A DNA stretch of 6,150 nt, from positions 16,011-22,160 of the forward strand of contig PAWF01000042.1 of NCBI GenBank assembly GCA_002714015.1, written 5' to 3'. Source of the stretch: Gammaproteobacteria bacterium. Its GTDB lineage: Bacteria > Pseudomonadota > Alphaproteobacteria > UBA828. The translations under genes and the position numbers were made by a program. Each line of letters opens with the position of its first letter. Position 1 is the stretch's first letter. Positions 1 to 6,150 of the stretch are shown piece by piece. The notes below the pieces were generated by a model. The model saw nothing but the letters and a program-made list of their open reading frames with translations, was not told the origin of the DNA and ran no database searches.

Positions 1-691
1 TAGATGTATCACCATCTACAGTTATAGAATTAAAGGACTTTTCAACAGCAGGTCGTAATAACCCACGCAGTATTGAAGCTGGTAGGTTTGCATCTGTAAA
101 TATAAAGGCCAGCATAGTTCCCATATTAGGGGCAACCATACCAGATCCCTTTGCTATCGCACTAATTGTAACTGTTTTTTGACCAACTTTTGTTCGGCAC
201 CATGCTGCCTTTGGGTAAGTATCTGTGGTCATAATAGCCTCTGCAGCATGCAACCAAGGAGCACTTGATGATTTAGAACAGAGCTTGGGGAGATTACTAA
301 GAATAGACTCTACAGGTAAAATTTCACCAATAACCCCTGTTGATGCAACCATAACATCATCAGGATTACAGGACGAATATTTTGCAATACACTTTGCTGT
401 ATTGACCACAGCTTTTTTTCCAATTTTTCCAGTATGAACATTTGCATTACCTGAATTTACTACCAATGCTTTTGCAAACCCTCTTTTGAGTCTTGTTCGA
501 CACCAATCAACCGGAGCTCCACAAACCTCATTTTTTGTTAAAACTCCAGCAACTGAAGCTCCCTCAGGAAATGAAACTAAAAGGAGGTCCTGCCTCCCTT
601 TGTGCTTTATCCCAGCAGAAGCTGTAGCTATTTGGACACCTTGGATACTAGGCAACTTCGGGAAAGCTTTTGGCGCAAAAGGTGAAACCAA
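1..691 (-). CDS. argJ: ArgJ, bifunctional glutamate N-acetyltransferase/amino-acid acetyltransferase (5' part, runs off left edge)
   Basis: ArgJ moves the acetyl group from N-acetylornithine to glutamate, recycling it in the cyclic arginine pathway; many family members also make N-acetylglutamate from acetyl-CoA. It is cytoplasmic. I translated the minus strand by hand: 230 codons stay open to the window edge, with no frameshift. Family signatures appear in order: APKAFP near the N-terminus, NSGNAN at 79-84, the STGVIG oxyanion-hole segment at 117-122 (Thr118-Gly119), MTTDTYPK at 154-161, KGSGMVAPN at 181-189, the nucleophile Thr192, and TVDGDTS at 224-230. Family members are roughly 400 residues, so a bit over half is present and the C-terminal beta-chain end is missing. 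The start is TTG at 691-689: an in-frame TAA lies at 724-722, no ATG or GTG lies between, and AGGAG sits 7 nt upstream of the TTG. The residue before Thr192 is Gly191, where the family usually has Ala. It lies 58 bp after the parvulin gene, likely in one operon. Confidence 0.95.
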   Translation of the reverse strand, partial: MVSPFAPKAFPKLPSIQGVQIATASAGIKHKGRQDLLLVSFPEGASVAGVLTKNEVCGAPVDWCRTRLKRGFAKALVVNSGNANVHTGKIGKKAVVNTAKCIAKYSSCNPDDVMVASTGVIGEILPVESILSNLPKLCSKSSSAPWLHAAEAIMTTDTYPKAAWCRTKVGQKTVTISAIAKGSGMVAPNMGTMLAFIFTDANLPASILRGLLRPAVEKSFNSITVDGDTS

Positions 692-698
692 CTTATTA

Positions 699-703
699 CT
701 CCT
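699..703 (-). promoter_or_regulatory. Ribosome binding site that fixes the argJ TTG start
   Basis: On the minus strand AGGAG lies 7 nt before the TTG at 691-689. It is the only good Shine-Dalgarno match between the in-frame stop at 724-722 and the conserved APKAFP segment, so it decides the start codon. Confidence 0.7.
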
Positions 704-749
704 GAATTTAGAAAAAACTAATTATAGACTCCAAAATTGGAAGATAAAA

Positions 750-1598
750 TTATTCCTTGCTCAAAAGGTCTGGCAAATTTACTTCTCTAAAGTTTATACT
801 TGCATTCTTTCTGGCATCAACTAATGCCTCAGTCATAACTGTTCGCTGCATCTCTTCTCTTAGTTCTCCTTCAACTAAATCAAAATCTGGCCCCTCACGC
901 GCTCGTCTTTCTTCTAATTTAATTACATGCCATCCAAACTTTGTCTTCACGGGCTTACTAACCTCACCTAGATCAAGTAAAAAAGCTATATTTGAAAATT
1001 CTGGCACCATTGATTCACGTGAAAAAAAGCCTAAATCCCCGCCATTACTTGCTGTTGGTCCTAAAGATTTTTCAGCCGCCAGCTGAGAAAAATCAGCACC
1101 ATTATTTAACTGAGCCACCACAGCCTCTGCTTCTTCTATTGTCTCAAGCAAAATATGCCTCGCACGAATCTCTTCATCATTAACCAATTGAGCAATTAAA
1201 AGTTCATAACGATCACGAATTAGATCTTTTGTAATTTTTTGAGCATAAAGTAACCTCAGGTAATGCTCGCGTTTTAGCTGATCAACTAGAAATTTTAATT
1301 CAGTTCTATAGCTAATTTTATTGGTTATATTTTCTACATCAGCTTTTACTGAAAAAAGCTTCAAATCTATTAGCTGTTGAAGCATCATCTGACTCATAGA
1401 TGTTTTTGCCATCTGCTGGTAATCAACCGGTAGAGAGTTTATAGCTAACCTTAGCTCCGCTAATGTAATAGGATTACCGTCCACATCGGCGATAACCGTT
1501 TCATTACTATTATCAGAATTAGCATTTTTAGGTGGCAAACAAAAAACTAATATAAGCGTAAAAATTGGGATTATGACATATATTTTTAAGTATCGCAT
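750..1598 (-). CDS. Secreted parvulin-type peptidyl-prolyl cis-trans isomerase (PpiC/SurA/PrsA-like)
   Basis: This 282-residue protein should catalyse cis-trans isomerisation of Xaa-Pro bonds and act as a chaperone on exported proteins. The N-terminus is a signal peptide or anchor: short basic start (Arg2, Lys5), hydrophobic stretch at about 6-21, and a possible signal peptidase I site after Ala26-Asn27-Ser28. Residues about 33-140 form the helical chaperone-like part, including VDGNPIT and a LIDLKL helix. The parvulin domain spans about 142-231. Residues matching the active-site set known from Pin1 are His148 (in RARHIL), Met197 and Phe201 (spaced by four), and His224 (in FGWHVI), with GGDLGFF at 186-192. 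Gly180 stands where Pin1 has its cysteine and many bacterial parvulins an aspartate; from memory this is usual in alphaproteobacterial homologues. A Glu/Arg-rich C-terminal helix follows. The ATG at 1598 fits the signal peptide, though its Shine-Dalgarno is weak. It is divergent from secA and upstream of argJ. The family call is firm; the exact paralogue name is not. Confidence 0.93.
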   Translation of the reverse strand: MRYLKIYVIIPIFTLILVFCLPPKNANSDNSNETVIADVDGNPITLAELRLAINSLPVDYQQMAKTSMSQMMLQQLIDLKLFSVKADVENITNKISYRTELKFLVDQLKREHYLRLLYAQKITKDLIRDRYELLIAQLVNDEEIRARHILLETIEEAEAVVAQLNNGADFSQLAAEKSLGPTASNGGDLGFFSRESMVPEFSNIAFLLDLGEVSKPVKTKFGWHVIKLEERRAREGPDFDLVEGELREEMQRTVMTEALVDARKNASINFREVNLPDLLSKE

Positions 1599-1669
1599 AA
1601 TTTTACCATATTCTAAATTGAACAGAAATTGACAGATAAAGAAAACAACAAAATTTGTGTTACATGATC

Positions 1670-1710
1670 ATTATACTGCTAAAATGCAAAAGGCTAGCTA
1701 TCAGATTATA
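1670..1710 (-). promoter_or_regulatory. Candidate -10 elements for the parvulin-argJ transcript
   Basis: Read on the minus strand, the exact hexamer TATAAT occurs twice, at 1710-1705 and at 1675-1670. Either would give a 5' leader of roughly 65-100 nt before the ATG at 1598. Neither has a convincing -35 box at 16-18 bp, and perfect TATAAT matches are common by chance in AT-rich spacers, so this is only a candidate. Confidence 0.3.
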
Positions 1711-1733
1711 AAAATGAAATAAATCACAGTCCG

Positions 1734-1762
1734 TTGACACAACAACACGACAGAACTATTTC
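1734..1762 (+). promoter_or_regulatory. Candidate sigma-70-type promoter of secA
   Basis: A perfect -35 hexamer TTGACA (1734-1739) is followed after 17 bp by TATTTC (1757-1762), which matches the -10 consensus at only three of six bases. Transcription would begin near 1769, leaving a leader of about 50 nt. A more TATA-like stretch at 1766-1773 lies too far from the -35 box (over 25 bp). The placement and the exact -35 box support it; the weak -10 keeps confidence moderate. Confidence 0.45.
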
Positions 1763-1765
1763 TGT
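1750..1765. repeat. 16-bp inverted repeat over the secA -10 region, possible operator
   Basis: ACAGAA (1750-1755) and TTCTGT (1760-1765) are perfect inverted arms around the 4-bp centre CTAT. The repeat covers the proposed -10 hexamer and ends just before the expected transcription start, where a dimeric repressor could block polymerase. It does not match the alphaproteobacterial LexA box (GTTC-N7-GTTC), and its ACAG/CTGT arms are reversed relative to the enterobacterial LexA box. No binding protein can be named, and a chance palindrome is possible. Confidence 0.4.
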
Positions 1766-1808
1766 TATATAAAAGGTAGAATTAGGTTTTTACTATCACA
1801 CAAACTCC

Positions 1809-1816
1809 AAGGTAGG
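1809..1816 (+). promoter_or_regulatory. Ribosome binding site of secA
   Basis: AAGGTAGG precedes the ATG at 1820, with AGG (1810-1812) 7 nt from the start codon. The same 7-mer AAGGTAG also occurs at 1773-1779 in the leader but has no start codon at a usable distance, so only this copy should serve initiation. Confidence 0.6.
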
Positions 1817-1819
1817 CTA

Positions 1820-4627
1820 ATGGTAAGGGGTTTTGCTCGTCGAATATTTGGCACGGCTAATGACCGTGTTGTGAGAGAATACGCAGATCGGGTCGCGGCG
1901 ATTAATAATCTCGAATCAGAGATTGAACGCCTTAGTGATGATGACCTATCTTTACGTACACAAACATTTCGTGAACAATTAAAAAAAGGTGAAACCCTTG
2001 ATAACATATTAATCCCAGCTTTTGCTACAGTTCGGGAAGCAGCAAAAAGAGCCCTCAATCAGCGCCATTATGATGTTCAACTCATTGGCGGATCAGTACT
2101 TCATAGTGGAAAAATTGCAGAAATGTCAACGGGTGAAGGTAAAACATTAGTTGCAACGCTACCTGTTTATCTTAATGCACTATCTGGTCAAGGTGTTCAC
2201 GTAATAACTGTCAATGACTATTTAGCAAAACGTGACGCTGAATGGATGGGGCAAGTTTATAAAAAACTTGGTCTTTCTGTTGGATGTATTGTTGGTGGCA
2301 CGCAAGATGAGTCTAGACGTCAACAATACGAATGCGACGTAACTTATGGAACGAATAATGAATTCGGTTTTGATTACCTTCGAGACAATATGAAATTTTC
2401 TCTAGAAAGTATGGTTCAGAGAGAATTTAATTTTGCTATAATAGATGAAGTAGATAGTATTTTAATTGATGAATCTAGAACACCTTTAATTATCTCGGGC
2501 CCCGCTGAAGATAGCTCAGGTATGTACAATACTGCCAACTCAGTTATCCCAAGATTACGAGATAATGATTATGAAATTGATGAAAAAGGACGATCCACAT
2601 CACTTACAGATGACGGGACAGAAGAAGTAGAGAATATTCTGAATGATTCAGGGGTTTTAAATGCACCTAATTTATACGATATTGAAAATGTCAGCTTAGT
2701 TCATCATGTGAACCAAGCTCTTAGAGCCCATAAACTTTTTGAGAAAGATAGAGATTATATTGTCAAGGATCAAAAGGTAATTATAATTGATGAGTTTACA
2801 GGGCGTATGATGCCTGGTCGTCGCTTTTCAGATGGATTACACCAAGCTTTAGAAGCTAAGGAAAGCGTCACAATTCAAAATGAAAATCAAACACTTGCTT
2901 CAATAACCTTCCAAAACTACTTCAGAATGTATCCTAAGCTAGCAGGGATGACTGGCACTGCAACAACTGAGTCTGCTGAATTTGCGGATATATATTCCCT
3001 CGATGTAATTCAAGTCCCAACAAATGAACCCTGTAAAAGAGATGATAGAGATGATGAAATATATAGAAGTACAGAAGAAAAATGGAATGCTATAGTTAAT
3101 ACTATAAAGGATTGCCAGAACCGCCAACAGCCAGTTTTGGTAGGCACTACCAGTATCGAGAAATCTGAAATGTTATCGACCCAACTTAAAGCTCATAGCA
3201 TAAAACATAATGTTCTCAATGCACGGTATCATCAACAAGAAGCACATATTATTGCTCAAGCTGGGAGGTTAGGAGCAGTCACAATAGCAACTAACATGGC
3301 TGGTCGTGGAACTGATATCCAACTTGGAGGAAACGCTGAGTTTCGTATTCAAGATGAATTAGATTCAATTGAGAATAAAGATGAAATTACAAAACTCACG
3401 GATAACTTAAGAGCAGAAATAACCCAGGAACGACAAAAAGTTATTGAATCGGGTGGTCTCATGATTATTGGTTCTGAACGTCATGAAGCAAGACGCATAG
3501 ATAATCAGCTTCGTGGAAGATCAGGTCGCCAAGGAGACCCAGGGGCAACAACTTTTTTCTTATCACTTGAAGATGACTTAATGCGTCGCTTTGGATCAGA
3601 ACGAATGGATGGAATGCTTGGAAAGCTTGGTTTAAAAAAAGATGAGGCAATAATTCACCCATGGATTAACAAAGCTATAGAAACAGCCCAAAAAAAGGTT
3701 GAGTCTATGCACTATGAGGTTCGCAAAAATCTTCTAAAATTCGATGATGTAATGAATGATCAAAGAAAGGTAATTTATGAACAAAGAAAAGACTTAATGA
3801 GGGCTAAAGATGTTTCTGAGACTGTGAGGGAAATGCGCCATGATGTTATTGTGGATATAGTAGAAGATCATATTCCAGAAAAGGTTTATCCAGATCAATG
3901 GGACATCGAAGGAATGTCTTCAGAAATAATCAAAAAGCTAAATTTACTATTAGACCTTCAAAAATGGGCTGATGAAGAAGGTATTGATGAAGAAGAATTT
4001 ATTTCACGAATTATAGATAATTCTGATCGAATGATGGCATCAAAGGTAGCAAGATATGGTTCTGAAATGTGGAGAATGGCTGAAAAAAGTCTTCTTTTGC
4101 AGATCCTTGATCAGTCATGGAAAGAACACCTTCTTGTATTAGACCATCTACGCCAAGGTATAGGACTTAGAGCATACGGCCAAAGAGACCCTCTTAATGA
4201 ATATCGTGCTGAAGCATTCGAAATGTTTGAAGTAGTGCTTGAACAACTTCGAGAGGAAGTAACTCAACTATTAGCACATGTAGAGCTTAGAGAAAATGAA
4301 GAAGGTGGGCTTACTGCTCAACGTACTAATCAGAACCTTCATGAAGTTCATGATGACCCTAAAGAAATGACTGCTGGCTTAGAGGATTTTGAAAATAGCG
4401 CCCTACTGCCCCAAGCGTCAGAAAAAGATAGGGGCTTTACTTCATCCATAGATACTAACGAAATAGAGGAAAACACTCCAAGTTTTCACCAGCCAACTAC
4501 TTCTAGGATAAGAAAAGAAAACTTTGACCCTGATCAACCAGCTACCTGGGGTCGAGTAGGTAGAAATGAGAAATGCCCATGCGGTTCAAATAAAAAGTTC
4601 AAGCATTGCCATGGTAATTTAACCTAA
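1820..4627 (+). CDS. secA: SecA, preprotein translocase ATPase
   Basis: SecA is the essential motor that binds preproteins and, by ATP hydrolysis, pushes them through the SecYEG channel at the inner membrane. The 935-residue product is full length for a proteobacterial SecA. Visible in order are the Walker A loop GEGKT (105-109), Walker B/DEAD-like IIDEVDS (207-213), the preprotein cross-linking domain (about 225-370), MTGTA (377-381), the second nucleotide-binding domain with [10 protein letters not shown] (491-500), and the arginine-rich motif VI around [11 protein letters not shown] (565-575). The helical scaffold, wing and two-helix finger region (about 620-825) ends in a polar, probably disordered linker (about 826-905). 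The SEC-C zinc motif closes the protein: Cys919, Cys921, Cys930, His931, the site that binds SecB and phospholipid in characterised SecA proteins. All catalytic motifs are intact. The ATG at 1820 is supported by the [15 protein letters not shown] N-terminus and its Shine-Dalgarno. It is divergent from the parvulin gene and convergent with accA; no SecM-like gene precedes it. Confidence 0.99.
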   Translation: MVRGFARRIFGTANDRVVREYADRVAAINNLESEIERLSDDDLSLRTQTFREQLKKGETLDNILIPAFATVREAAKRALNQRHYDVQLIGGSVLHSGKIAEMSTGEGKTLVATLPVYLNALSGQGVHVITVNDYLAKRDAEWMGQVYKKLGLSVGCIVGGTQDESRRQQYECDVTYGTNNEFGFDYLRDNMKFSLESMVQREFNFAIIDEVDSILIDESRTPLIISGPAEDSSGMYNTANSVIPRLRDNDYEIDEKGRSTSLTDDGTEEVENILNDSGVLNAPNLYDIENVSLVHHVNQALRAHKLFEKDRDYIVKDQKVIIIDEFTGRMMPGRRFSDGLHQALEAKESVTIQNENQTLASITFQNYFRMYPKLAGMTGTATTESAEFADIYSLDVIQVPTNEPCKRDDRDDEIYRSTEEKWNAIVNTIKDCQNRQQPVLVGTTSIEKSEMLSTQLKAHSIKHNVLNARYHQQEAHIIAQAGRLGAVTIATNMAGRGTDIQLGGNAEFRIQDELDSIENKDEITKLTDNLRAEITQERQKVIESGGLMIIGSERHEARRIDNQLRGRSGRQGDPGATTFFLSLEDDLMRRFGSERMDGMLGKLGLKKDEAIIHPWINKAIETAQKKVESMHYEVRKNLLKFDDVMNDQRKVIYEQRKDLMRAKDVSETVREMRHDVIVDIVEDHIPEKVYPDQWDIEGMSSEIIKKLNLLLDLQKWADEEGIDEEEFISRIIDNSDRMMASKVARYGSEMWRMAEKSLLLQILDQSWKEHLLVLDHLRQGIGLRAYGQRDPLNEYRAEAFEMFEVVLEQLREEVTQLLAHVELRENEEGGLTAQRTNQNLHEVHDDPKEMTAGLEDFENSALLPQASEKDRGFTSSIDTNEIEENTPSFHQPTTSRIRKENFDPDQPATWGRVGRNEKCPCGSNKKFKHCHGNLT

Positions 4628-4642
4628 CTAACGTTTAAAATC
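4628..4642. other. Tight convergent junction between secA and accA
   Basis: Only 15 bp separate the secA stop (4625-4627) from the accA stop (4645-4643). No hairpin with a T-run is present for either direction. A perfect 10-bp palindrome CTCAGCTGAG (4642-4651) covers the accA stop codon but has no loop and no adjacent U-tract. Transcripts from both sides probably overlap or end by another mechanism such as Rho. Confidence 0.6.
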
Positions 4643-5599
4643 TCAGCTGAGTCCTGCCTTCCCCATAGCTAAGAATTTATTTCTTCTTTCATTCCTAAGG
4701 TCTTCACCACTTTTCCCTTGAAGTGATGAAAGCGCAATAAATAAAGCTTCTCCAGCTACCTCAATTGCCTGGTTTGGGTTTCTATGTGCGCCCCCAATTG
4801 GCTCATTAACAATCTCATCTATTAATCCTAACTTAATGAGGTCTTGAGCGGTCATTCTTAATGAAGCTGCAGCGTCTTCAGCATATTCTGAACTTCGCCA
4901 TAATATTGAAGCACATCCTTCTGGAGAAATCACAGAATATACGGCATGCTCCATCATCAAAACGTGATTAGCTATGGCAATAGCTATAGCACCACCTGAA
5001 CCACCCTCACCAATAATCATACTTACTATTGGAACCCTTAAATCTAGACAAGTTTCAATACTTCGAGCAATTGCCTCAGCCTGCCCACGTTCTTCCGCCT
5101 CAATTCCTGGATGAGCACCTGAAGTGTCAACTAAAGTTATTACAGGCATGGAAAATTGTTCTGCAAGTCTAAAAAGACGCATTGCTTTTCGATAACCCTC
5201 GGGATGAGGCATGCCAAAGTTGTGTCGAAGACGACTTTCAGTATCGGCTCCCTTTTCATGCCCCAGAATCATAATTGATTGCCCACGAAATTTTCCGATG
5301 CCGCCTATTATCGCTTTATCCTCAGAAAAGTTTCTATCGCCAGATAGAGGCGTGAAACTATCAATTAACTTACTGACATAATGGGTAAAGTGAGGCCTAG
5401 AAGAATGCCTTGCAACTTGTGCCTTTTGCCAAGGGTCTAGCTTTTCATAAGTTTGCTTAAGCATACGATCTACACGACTTTGTAGTTTTGATACTTCATC
5501 TAATATGTTGACACTACTGTCATCAGATAAATGACGTAGCTCATGGATTTTTCCCTCAATTTCAGCAATAGGTTTTTCGAAGTCTAAAAAACTACTCAT
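4643..5599 (-). CDS. accA: AccA, carboxyltransferase alpha subunit of acetyl-CoA carboxylase
   Basis: AccA pairs with AccD to form the carboxyltransferase that moves CO2 from carboxybiotin (on AccB) to acetyl-CoA, giving malonyl-CoA, the committed step of fatty-acid synthesis in the cytoplasm. The product has 318 residues, the normal family length. Recognisable segments include FLDFEKPIAE at the N-terminus (4-13), DKAIIGGI (94-101), the NFGMPHPEGYRKA stretch (127-139), the AEERGQ loop (168-173), IGEGGSGGA (196-204) and SVISPEGCASILW (222-234) near the catalytic centre, then GGAHRNP (269-275). I chose the ATG at 5599: GGAG lies 8 nt upstream and the protein then begins as AccA normally does. 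A TTG at 5638 would add 13 unrelated residues. Within the conserved loop I read DTSGAHPGIEAEERGQ, where E. coli has DTPGAYPGVGAEERGQ, so Ser160, His163 and Glu167 are departures. It lies 80 bp downstream of xerD on the same strand. Confidence 0.98.
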   Translation of the reverse strand: MSSFLDFEKPIAEIEGKIHELRHLSDDSSVNILDEVSKLQSRVDRMLKQTYEKLDPWQKAQVARHSSRPHFTHYVSKLIDSFTPLSGDRNFSEDKAIIGGIGKFRGQSIMILGHEKGADTESRLRHNFGMPHPEGYRKAMRLFRLAEQFSMPVITLVDTSGAHPGIEAEERGQAEAIARSIETCLDLRVPIVSMIIGEGGSGGAIAIAIANHVLMMEHAVYSVISPEGCASILWRSSEYAEDAAASLRMTAQDLIKLGLIDEIVNEPIGGAHRNPNQAIEVAGEALFIALSSLQGKSGEDLRNERRNKFLAMGKAGLS

Positions 5600-5679
5600 T
5601 ATGGACACTCCAAAATTAGACTGGTCTCTTTTTAACAAAACTACTCAGATCCGCAAAATGTAATATCAACTTTTAAAAC
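5600..5679 (-). other. xerD-accA intergenic spacer
   Basis: This 80-bp AT-rich spacer holds the accA ribosome binding site. I see no terminator hairpin after xerD. The -35-like TTGATA and TTGTTA on the minus strand lack a well-spaced -10 partner, so a dedicated accA promoter is not demonstrated and read-through from xerD is plausible. Confidence 0.5.
5608..5611 (-). promoter_or_regulatory. Ribosome binding site that fixes the accA start
   Basis: GGAG on the minus strand, 8 nt before the ATG at 5599-5597, selects this start over the in-frame TTG 39 nt further upstream. The TTG has no comparable Shine-Dalgarno. Confidence 0.65.
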
Positions 5680-6150
5680 TCACACTTTGCCAATCTTGTT
5701 TTTTGAATTAAGGTTTTTAAGTGATAAAGGGTGAAAATCTCTCATAATGACATTCAGCCTTTCATCTAAAACGTGCGTATAAATTTGTGTTGTTGAAATA
5801 TCTGCATGTCCTAACATTTTTTGTACTGAACGCAGATCAGCCCCATTTGCCAAGAGATGAGTAGCAAACGCATGCCGCAATATATGCGGAGAAACTTTAT
5901 CTGCAGGAATCCCTGCGCTGTATGCCAAAATTTTAAGATTTTGATAAAACCTATGTCTAGTTATATGACCGAGCTTGCCACGGGATGGGAATAGAAATGG
6001 TGAAACACCAGATTTGTCATGAAAATGTCGAAAGGTAAGATATTTATTTACAGAATTTAAAGCTGGCAAGCCCAATGGTACCATGCGTTCTCGTCCACCT
6101 TTTCCTCTTACAATAATAACTCCATTACTACTTCTTATCGCTGATAGCTT
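5680..6150 (-). CDS. xerD: XerD-like site-specific tyrosine recombinase (3' part, begins beyond right edge)
   Basis: XerD, with XerC, recombines dif sites to resolve chromosome dimers, activated by FtsK at the division septum. The frame is open from the window edge at 6150, giving 156 C-terminal residues of a protein usually about 300 long. The N-terminal SAM-like DNA-binding domain and the first catalytic Arg lie outside. Numbering this fragment from its first codon, the visible catalytic residues are the beta-hairpin Lys17 (in RGKGG), His89 and Arg92 (in HILRHAFATHLL), His115 (in MLGHADIS) and the nucleophile Tyr124 (in IYTHV), followed by DERL and an FHPLS tail. The ATG at 6084 is internal, since the family RGKGGRER segment is encoded just upstream of it. 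XerD rather than XerC is chosen mainly because accA is next to it, as in other alphaproteobacteria; residue evidence alone would say XerC/D family. It lies 80 bp upstream of accA and may share its transcript. Confidence 0.9.
   Translation of the reverse strand, partial: KLSAIRSSNGVIIVRGKGGRERMVPLGLPALNSVNKYLTFRHFHDKSGVSPFLFPSRGKLGHITRHRFYQNLKILAYSAGIPADKVSPHILRHAFATHLLANGADLRSVQKMLGHADISTTQIYTHVLDERLNVIMRDFHPLSLKNLNSKNKIGKV

Larger units (their letters stand above)
1599..1819. other. Divergent intergenic region between the parvulin gene and secA
   Basis: This 221-bp AT-rich spacer must hold the start signals for both flanking genes. I see a TTGACA-based promoter candidate and a 16-bp inverted repeat on the secA side, and two TATAAT hexamers pointing toward the parvulin gene. 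There is no tRNA-like fold, no riboswitch I recognise, and no SecM-like leader ORF; the longest plus-strand ATG frame I noticed is 12 codons (1684-1722), without a Shine-Dalgarno and upstream of the likely secA transcription start. Confidence 0.8.

Noticed and set aside
225..824. Plus-strand open frames at 225-437 and 486-824
   Set aside because: They are antisense to argJ, whose minus-strand translation matches family motifs throughout; the plus-strand products resemble nothing.
757..1183. Plus-strand open frames at 757-1086 and 992-1183
   Set aside because: Antisense shadows of the parvulin gene, low-complexity and without start signals.
1532..1598. The parvulin as a lipoprotein (Cys20 at the end of the hydrophobic stretch)
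   Set aside because: The residues before Cys20 are Leu-Val-Phe; Phe at -1 does not fit a lipobox, which needs a small residue there.
1629..1634. A second exact TTGACA on the plus strand as a secA promoter
   Set aside because: No -10-like hexamer at 16-18 bp, and it is almost 200 bp from the secA start.
1684..1722. 12-codon plus-strand frame upstream of secA as a SecM-like or attenuator leader peptide
   Set aside because: No Shine-Dalgarno, no arrest-like motif, and it lies upstream of the likely secA promoter, so it would not be in the secA transcript.
1765..2058. Minus-strand open frame across the secA start
   Set aside because: Antisense to the conserved N-terminus of SecA and overlapping its promoter region; no family resemblance.
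2939..3662. Minus-strand open frames at 2939-3127 and 3465-3662
   Set aside because: Shadows inside the conserved ATPase region of secA.
5600..5638. TTG at 5638 as the accA start
   Set aside because: It adds 13 residues not seen in AccA, lacks a Shine-Dalgarno, and the ATG at 5599 gives the standard N-terminus and length.
5680..6084. A short stand-alone integrase starting at ATG 6084
   Set aside because: The frame stays open to the window edge and encodes the XerC/D RGKGGRER hairpin just upstream, so this ATG is internal to xerD.
5680..6150. The tyrosine recombinase as a mark of an integrated mobile element
   Set aside because: The sequence is of the housekeeping XerC/D type beside accA; no att-like repeats, tRNA gene or cargo are visible.

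Overview
The window looks like a housekeeping stretch of an AT-rich alphaproteobacterial chromosome. The protein sequences and the gene neighbourhood both point that way. An argJ, a secreted parvulin-type isomerase and a divergent secA form a familiar alphaproteobacterial cluster, and xerD beside accA is another. The low GC suggests a streamlined, possibly marine or host-associated lineage. The genus cannot be named from this sequence.

Layout: argJ runs off the left edge (minus strand, 1-691, N-terminal 230 residues). The parvulin gene lies just upstream of it on the same strand (750-1598, 58 bp gap), so the two are probably co-transcribed. A 221-bp divergent intergenic region (1599-1819) carries the candidate secA promoter with a 16-bp inverted repeat over its -10 region, plus TATAAT-like hexamers facing the parvulin gene. 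A full-length secA follows (1820-4627, plus strand). It converges on accA (4643-5599, minus strand) with a 15-bp gap that has no room for a conventional terminator. xerD (5680 to the right edge, minus strand, C-terminal 156 residues) lies 80 bp upstream of accA and may be read with it.

Functionally, SecA drives preproteins through SecYEG, and the parvulin would fold clients after export, so these two divergent genes act in sequence on secreted proteins. The others are unrelated core functions: ArgJ in arginine biosynthesis, AccA in the first committed step of fatty-acid synthesis, and XerD in chromosome dimer resolution. I found no mobile element, CRISPR array, RNA gene, prophage or undescribed system. 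The points worth a second look are small: an argJ TTG start, a Gly-Thr processing site in ArgJ, an operator-like repeat at the secA promoter, substitutions in a conserved AccA loop, and the very tight secA/accA convergence.
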